Of a stretch of 64,000 nt of DNA, positions 59,217 through 64,000 are shown piece by piece. Below the pieces are notes generated by a model, which saw nothing but the letters and a program-made list of their open reading frames with translations, did no database searches and had not been told where the DNA came from. A program made the position numbers and the translations under genes. Source of the DNA: Paucimonas sp. (GTDB taxonomy: Bacteria > Pseudomonadota > Gammaproteobacteria > Pseudomonadales > Pseudomonadaceae); assembly GCA_031253995.1 (NCBI GenBank), contig JAIRVG010000078.1:1-64000 (forward strand), read 5' to 3'. The first letter of the stretch is position 1. Each line of letters opens with the position of its first letter.

Positions 59217-60506
59217 TCAGTAAACCCAGGCCTCGACACGCCGGTTGCGGATCCGTCCCTGGGGATCGGTGTTGGCCGCCACCGGCAGTTCGGCGCCCAG
59301 GCCGATGACATCGCGCAGCACCACGCCTTCGCGCACCAGCTCGCGCCGCACCGCCATGGCCCGCAGGCGCGAGAGCAGGTCGGCGCGGCGGGCGTCGTCC
59401 TTGGCATCGCCGAAGCCCACCAGCACCACCTTGCGGTCGAGCTTGCGGTTCTGCTTCAGGTACTCGACGACCCGCTGCACATCCCGCAGGGCCTTGTTGT
59501 CCAGGGTGGCGCTGCCTTCCTGGAAGCGGAAGTTGACCGACAGGCGCTGCGCCTCGCCGGACAGGCGCCGGTAGCTGGGCGGCATGTCCGCCTGCGGTGC
59601 TTCGCTGAGGGTGCGCACGCGCTGGTCGATGAAGCCGTTGCTGGCGACGATGGCCTGGCCGCGCGGGCCCTGGGTGAAGTCCAGCAGGGCGCGGGCGAGG
59701 GGATTGGGCTGCGAGGGCGGCAGGTAGAAGTACAGGCGGCGCGACAGCGGGTAGTCTTCGCTGGCTATCTGCTCGGGGCTCGGCAGCATGGCCCGCGAGG
59801 CGCCGTCGGCCACCGCCAGGACCCGCGCACCGTGCACCGTGCTCAGGCTGCTGAAACCGATGGCATGGCGGTCCTGGCGCACGGCCTCGGCCAGTTCCTC
59901 GCCGGATTCGAAGCGTTTCGCGGTGCTGGCCAGGGACTGTCGATGCGGGTCGAGCACGAGGGCCTTGAAGGTTTCCCAGGTGCCGGAGCGGTCGTCGCGG
60001 GCATACAGCTGAATGGGGCCGCCGCCGACGCCGAGTTGTTCCCAGGTGGTGATCTGGCCGGAAAAGATCTGCGCCAGTTGTTCGATGGTCAGTTGTGGCA
60101 AGGGATTGTCCGGGTGCACCAGCACGGCGACGCCGTCGAGGGCGATGACCTGCTCGGCGTCGGCGCTGGTCAGGTTGCCGAGGGCCTGCAGGTCGGCGGC
60201 TTCGCTGTCCTTGATGGGGCGCGAGGCGGCGGCGAGGTCGGCGTTGCCGGTCTTCAGGGCGATGAAGCCGGTGCTGCTGCCGTGTGCGGCGATGTCTACC
60301 TGGATAGCGCCACCGAGGATGCGCACTTCATTGGCCTGGTCGCCGGGTTCGCTGCGGATGTCCTGGATGCCCCGGCTTTCCAGCAGGCCGCGCACCAGGG
60401 CCGGGGCCAATGCCGCGCCGATGGTGTTGGAACCCTGGATGCGCAGGGTGTCGGCAAGCGCCAGGGGGGTGAGCAGGGCGAGCAGCAGGGCGCAGGGGCG
60501 GATCAT
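59217..60506 (-). CDS. PstS-like phosphate-binding protein fused to OmpA-like C-terminal domain
   Basis: N-term LRIQGSNTIGAALAPALVRGLLESRG...YARDDRSGTWETFKALVL; C-term NFRFQEGSATLDNKALRDVQRVVEYLKQNRKLDRKVVLVGFGDAKDDARRADLLSRLRAMAVRREL. Confidence 0.88.
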   Translation of the reverse strand: MIRPCALLLALLTPLALADTLRIQGSNTIGAALAPALVRGLLESRGIQDIRSEPGDQANEVRILGGAIQVDIAAHGSSTGFIALKTGNADLAAASRPIKDSEAADLQALGNLTSADAEQVIALDGVAVLVHPDNPLPQLTIEQLAQIFSGQITTWEQLGVGGGPIQLYARDDRSGTWETFKALVLDPHRQSLASTAKRFESGEELAEAVRQDRHAIGFSSLSTVHGARVLAVADGASRAMLPSPEQIASEDYPLSRRLYFYLPPSQPNPLARALLDFTQGPRGQAIVASNGFIDQRVRTLSEAPQADMPPSYRRLSGEAQRLSVNFRFQEGSATLDNKALRDVQRVVEYLKQNRKLDRKVVLVGFGDAKDDARRADLLSRLRAMAVRRELVREGVVLRDVIGLGAELPVAANTDPQGRIRNRRVEAWVY

Positions 60507-60596
60507 TGCCGGTGGGCACTCTCGATGGACGAAGGTGGCGGCAGATTAAGACAGAAAGATGAAACAAAGATGACGACTACGACGCAGGCCCCTGTC

Positions 60597-60623
60597 TGTG
60601 GGAGCTGGCTTGCCAGCTCCCAC
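60597..60623. repeat. REP-type palindrome
   Basis: TGTGGGAGCTGG-CTTG-CCAGCTCCCACA. Confidence 0.75.
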
Positions 60624-60636
60624 AGGGTTCGTGTTG

Positions 60637-61449
60637 TCAGCTCAATTCCAGCCAGATCGGCGCGTGGTCCGAAGGCTTTTCCATCCCGCGCAGCTCATAG
60701 TCGACCCCGGCCGCCTTGACCCGTGGCAGCAGGCCATGGGACGTCATGATCAGGTCGATGCGCAGCCCGCGCTTGGGCTCGTCCTCGAAGCCGCGGCTGC
60801 GGTAGTCGAACCAGCTGAACTGGTCGATCACTTCCGGGTACAGGTGGCGGAAGCTGTCGGTCAGGCCCCAGGCCTTGAGTTTCTCCATCCACTCGCGCTC
60901 TTCCGGGAGGAAGCTGCACTTGCCGGTCTTCAGCCAGCGCTTGGCGTTGTCCGCGCCGATGCCGATGTCGCAGTCTTGCGGGGAGATGTTGACGTCGCCC
61001 ATCACCACCAGCGGCTGGTCGTTCTTGAACTGGGTTTCCAGCAGGGCCTGCAGGTCGGCGTAGAAGCGCTGCTTGGCCGGGACCTTGGTGGGGTGGTCAC
61101 GGCTTTCGCCCTGGGGGAAGTAGCCGTTCATGATGGTTACCGGGGTGCCGTTCTCATCGGCGAAGGTGCCCCAGATGAAACGACGCTGGGCGTCCTCGTC
61201 GTCGGTGTGGAAGCCCTTGTGCAGGCTCAGCGGCGCCTGGCGCGAGAGCAGGGCGACACCGTAATGGCCTTTCTGGCCGTGGTAGTGCACGTGGTAGCCG
61301 AGGGCCTGGACGTCCGCCAGCGGGAACTGATCGTCCGAGACCTTGGTTTCCTGCAGGCCGATCACATCCGGCTGGTGCTTGTCGATCAACGCCGCCAGTT
61401 GGTGCGGCCGGGCGCGCAGGCCGTTGATGTTGAACGAGACGATCTTCAT
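60637..61449 (-). CDS. xthA: Exodeoxyribonuclease III
   Basis: [69 protein letters not shown]. Confidence 0.95.
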   Translation of the reverse strand: MKIVSFNINGLRARPHQLAALIDKHQPDVIGLQETKVSDDQFPLADVQALGYHVHYHGQKGHYGVALLSRQAPLSLHKGFHTDDEDAQRRFIWGTFADENGTPVTIMNGYFPQGESRDHPTKVPAKQRFYADLQALLETQFKNDQPLVVMGDVNISPQDCDIGIGADNAKRWLKTGKCSFLPEEREWMEKLKAWGLTDSFRHLYPEVIDQFSWFDYRSRGFEDEPKRGLRIDLIMTSHGLLPRVKAAGVDYELRGMEKPSDHAPIWLELS

Positions 61450-61637
61450 GGAAGGACAATCCTGGGGGAAAAGGCAGGATGCTAGCTGAGTCCTGCGCCG
61501 CGGGCCAGTTCGCAAACCCTGTGGGAGCACAGCCTATCCCGGATTCCGCTTCTATACTCCAGCCGGACAGGAAGGAACGTTGGCGCCGCCCACCCCTCAA
61601 AGGGCAATGCCCAACCGCCATCAGGAGATCCGCGACC

Positions 61638-62288
61638 ATGCCTCAATCGACCCCCGCGCCGGCCGAAGTGCGTCTGCTCGACGGCGGCTACAGCCGCGAG
61701 GCGCGTTCCCTGCTGTATCACGCCTATCGCCACGAACCCACCTACGGCTACCTGTTCGAATCCGAACGGCCCGGCTTCGACCAGCGCGTGCGGGCACTGG
61801 TGCGTGAGCGGGTGCGCCAGCACTTTCTCCAGGACCTGCCGGCCATCGGCCTGCTGGTCGAGGATCGGCTGATCGGTGTCGCCCTGATCTCGCCACCGGT
61901 GCGCCGCCTGGGCGTGACCGAGAGCTGGGCCTGGCGCATGCGCATGGTGCTGTCCACCGGTTTGCGCTGCACCCGCCGCTACCTCGAATACCGCGCCGCG
62001 CTCATGGCCTGCCTGCCCGGCGATGCCGTGCATGTCCTGCCGCTGCTGGGCATCCACCCGCAGTTCCAGGGCCAGCACTACGGCGAACAGCTGCTCGCCG
62101 CCGTGCACGACTGGTGCGCGGAAGACGACAGTTCCCGCGGCGTGGTCCTCGATACCGGCAACGAACATTACCTGGCCTTCTACCAGCGCCAGGGCTACGT
62201 GGAAATCGGCGAAGTGGCCGTCGGACCGATCCGCGAACACCTATTCTTCCATCCCAGTCCACAGCGGATCGACCGGGCGCGGGCTTGA
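61638..62288 (+). CDS. GNAT family N-acetyltransferase
   Basis: LLGIHPQFQGQHYGEQLLAAVHDWC; GVVLDTGNEHYLAFYQRQGYVEIGE. Confidence 0.85.
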   Translation: MPQSTPAPAEVRLLDGGYSREARSLLYHAYRHEPTYGYLFESERPGFDQRVRALVRERVRQHFLQDLPAIGLLVEDRLIGVALISPPVRRLGVTESWAWRMRMVLSTGLRCTRRYLEYRAALMACLPGDAVHVLPLLGIHPQFQGQHYGEQLLAAVHDWCAEDDSSRGVVLDTGNEHYLAFYQRQGYVEIGEVAVGPIREHLFFHPSPQRIDRARA

Positions 62289-62343
62289 TCCAGACGGCTT
62301 TCGGCATGCAAGCCGACATCCTCGTCTGGTAGCATCCGCGCCT

Positions 62344-64000
62344 ATGACGTATTCAGGACGATTTTCCCTGGGTTTGATCCTGTGCCTGGCCAGCAGTCTC
62401 GCGGCCGCGGCGCAGAGTGAACTGGTTGTCCGCATCAAACCCGCCAACACCGCACTCAAGGCCAATGTCGAGGGCTATATAGGCAGCCTCGGCGAGCGCG
62501 ACGAAGAGGCGCTGGTGCGCTTCAGCCGTGGCGCCGAGGAGCAGGCTCGCAAGGCCGCCCAGGCCCTGGGTTACTACCAGCCGCAGATCACCAGCGAAGT
62601 ACTGGCGCCGAAGGACGAGGACAAGGGCCCGCGCCTGCGCCTGACCATCGAGCCGGGCGAGCCGATCCACCTGCGCAACGTCAGCGTGCGCATCGAAGGC
62701 CCGGCCAGCCAGATGAAGGCTTTTCGGGTTCCCGACAGCAAGGCGCTGCGCAGTGGCGAAGTGCTCAACCACGGGCACTACGAGGACGCCAAGCGCCTGA
62801 TCCAGAACCAGGCCTCGCGCTACGGCTTCTTCAAGGGCCACTTCACCCGCAACCGCCTCTCCGTTGACCCTGCTGCCGGCGTCGCCGATATCGAACTGGT
62901 CTACGACAGCGGCCCGCGCTTCACCCTCGGCAAGGTGCAGTTCGACGGCGACTCGCCGTTCGACGAAGACCTGCTGCAACGCATGGTGCCGTTCAAGGAA
63001 GGCACGCCCTACGACTCGGAACTGATCGCCGAACTCAACAACGCCCTGCAGTCCAGCGGCTACTTCGAAGGCGTGCGGGTCGATGCCGCGCCCACCGCAG
63101 CCGTGGGGCAGAGCATTCCGGTGGACGTCAACGTGCAGACCCGCAAGCCCCGGACCATGGGCCTGGGCCTGGGCTTCTCGACCGACGTCGGGCCACGCGC
63201 CAAGGCCAACTGGACCCGCCACTGGGTCAACCCGCAAGGCCACAGCTACGGGATCGAGAGCGAGCTGTCGGCACCGCGGCAGAACATCGGCCTGTGGTAC
63301 GACATTCCCCTGGACCCGCCGCTGACCGACAAGCTGCGTTTCGCCGGCGGCTACCAGAACGAAGAGATCGCCAACACCGACACCCTCAGCAAGCTGCTCA
63401 CCGTCGGCCCGGAGTGGCACAGCAAGCTGCCCAGCGGCTGGCAGCGGGTGATCTCGCTGAAATGGCAGCGCGAGGAATATCGCCTCGGCGACGACTCGGG
63501 GCTGAGCACCCTGTTGATGCCGGGCATCAGCTACACCTACCTGCGCAGCGACAACCGCATCGACCCGCACAACGGCTACCGCATCCAGTTCGATGCACGG
63601 GTGGCCAAGGAGGGGCTGCTGTCCGACACCAACCTGCTCAACGGCACGGTGCTGCTCAAGGGCCTCACCACCCTCGGCCAGAACCACCGTTTCCTCGGCC
63701 GCGTGCAGTTCGGCGGCAGCGCCACCAACGGCTACAAGTCGGTGCCGCCGTCGCTGCGCTTCTTCGCCGGTGGCGACCAGAGCGTGCGCGGCTACGACTA
63801 CCAGACCCTGTCCCCGGAAAACAGCGACGGCGACCGCATCGGCGGGCGCTACATGGTCGCCGGCAGCGCCGAGTACCAATACCAGATCGCCGACAAATGG
63901 CGCCTGGCGACCTTCGTCGACCAGGGCAACTCGTTCAACAACCTGGAACTGCCCAGCCTCAAGACCGGTGTCGGTTTCGGCGTGCGCTGGGTATCGCCGG
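62344..64000 (+). CDS. tamA: TamA-like autotransporter assembly outer-membrane protein (Omp85 family; 3' truncated by window end)
   Basis: Signal peptide, POTRA-like repeats (FTLGKVQFDGDSPFDEDLLQRMVPFKEGTPYDSELIAELNNALQSSGYFEGVRVD), RFFAGGDQSVRGYDYQTLSP barrel motif; open at window edge so absent from ORF track. Confidence 0.88.
   Translation, partial: MTYSGRFSLGLILCLASSLAAAAQSELVVRIKPANTALKANVEGYIGSLGERDEEALVRFSRGAEEQARKAAQALGYYQPQITSEVLAPKDEDKGPRLRLTIEPGEPIHLRNVSVRIEGPASQMKAFRVPDSKALRSGEVLNHGHYEDAKRLIQNQASRYGFFKGHFTRNRLSVDPAAGVADIELVYDSGPRFTLGKVQFDGDSPFDEDLLQRMVPFKEGTPYDSELIAELNNALQSSGYFEGVRVDAAPTAAVGQSIPVDVNVQTRKPRTMGLGLGFSTDVGPRAKANWTRHWVNPQGHSYGIESELSAPRQNIGLWYDIPLDPPLTDKLRFAGGYQNEEIANTDTLSKLLTVGPEWHSKLPSGWQRVISLKWQREEYRLGDDSGLSTLLMPGISYTYLRSDNRIDPHNGYRIQFDARVAKEGLLSDTNLLNGTVLLKGLTTLGQNHRFLGRVQFGGSATNGYKSVPPSLRFFAGGDQSVRGYDYQTLSPENSDGDRIGGRYMVAGSAEYQYQIADKWRLATFVDQGNSFNNLELPSLKTGVGFGVRWVSP

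Noticed and set aside
62353-63879. 508-aa minus-strand ORF at window end
   Set aside because: Antisense to the TamA-like gene, which stays open on the plus strand to the window edge.

Overview
The window reads as ordinary high-GC Pseudomonas chromosome (P. putida / P. fluorescens-like by gene content). It starts in the 3' end of a 5S rRNA and its terminator and ends inside a TamA-like outer-membrane gene. I see no phage, transposase, CRISPR or tRNA signals. Most genes are recognisable: queD, a PepSY pair with a two-component system, an MCP, FecI/FecR/IutA-like iron uptake, zapE, copAB, kef, ccoG, mgtC, mvaB/liuR, lexA2-imuA-imuB-dnaE2, a CoA-transferase pair, terC, xthA and tamA. Two items stand out. 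(1) A compact three-gene operon right after the rRNA operon (136-4609, minus) has the domain set of the Campylobacter phosphoramidate pathway: a Cj1416-like cytidylyltransferase, a Cj1417-like class I amidotransferase-fold hydrolase and a Cj1418-like glutamine kinase. The kinase carries an extra degenerate nucleotidyltransferase-like N-terminal domain, and no dedicated transferase or kinase for the later steps is visible. (2) An unannotated intergenic sRNA between mgtC and mvaB (about 43204-43566, minus) has A-rich Hfq/Crc motifs, a -24/-12 sigma54 promoter and upstream GTAACA/TGTTAC inverted repeats, matching the CrcY locus. Several REP-type palindromes, a roughly 147-bp extended inverted repeat, and candidate operators for a BqsR-like regulator, LexA2, CopR and LysR are also reported. 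Nothing was computed beyond reading the sequence; family assignments come from motif recognition.
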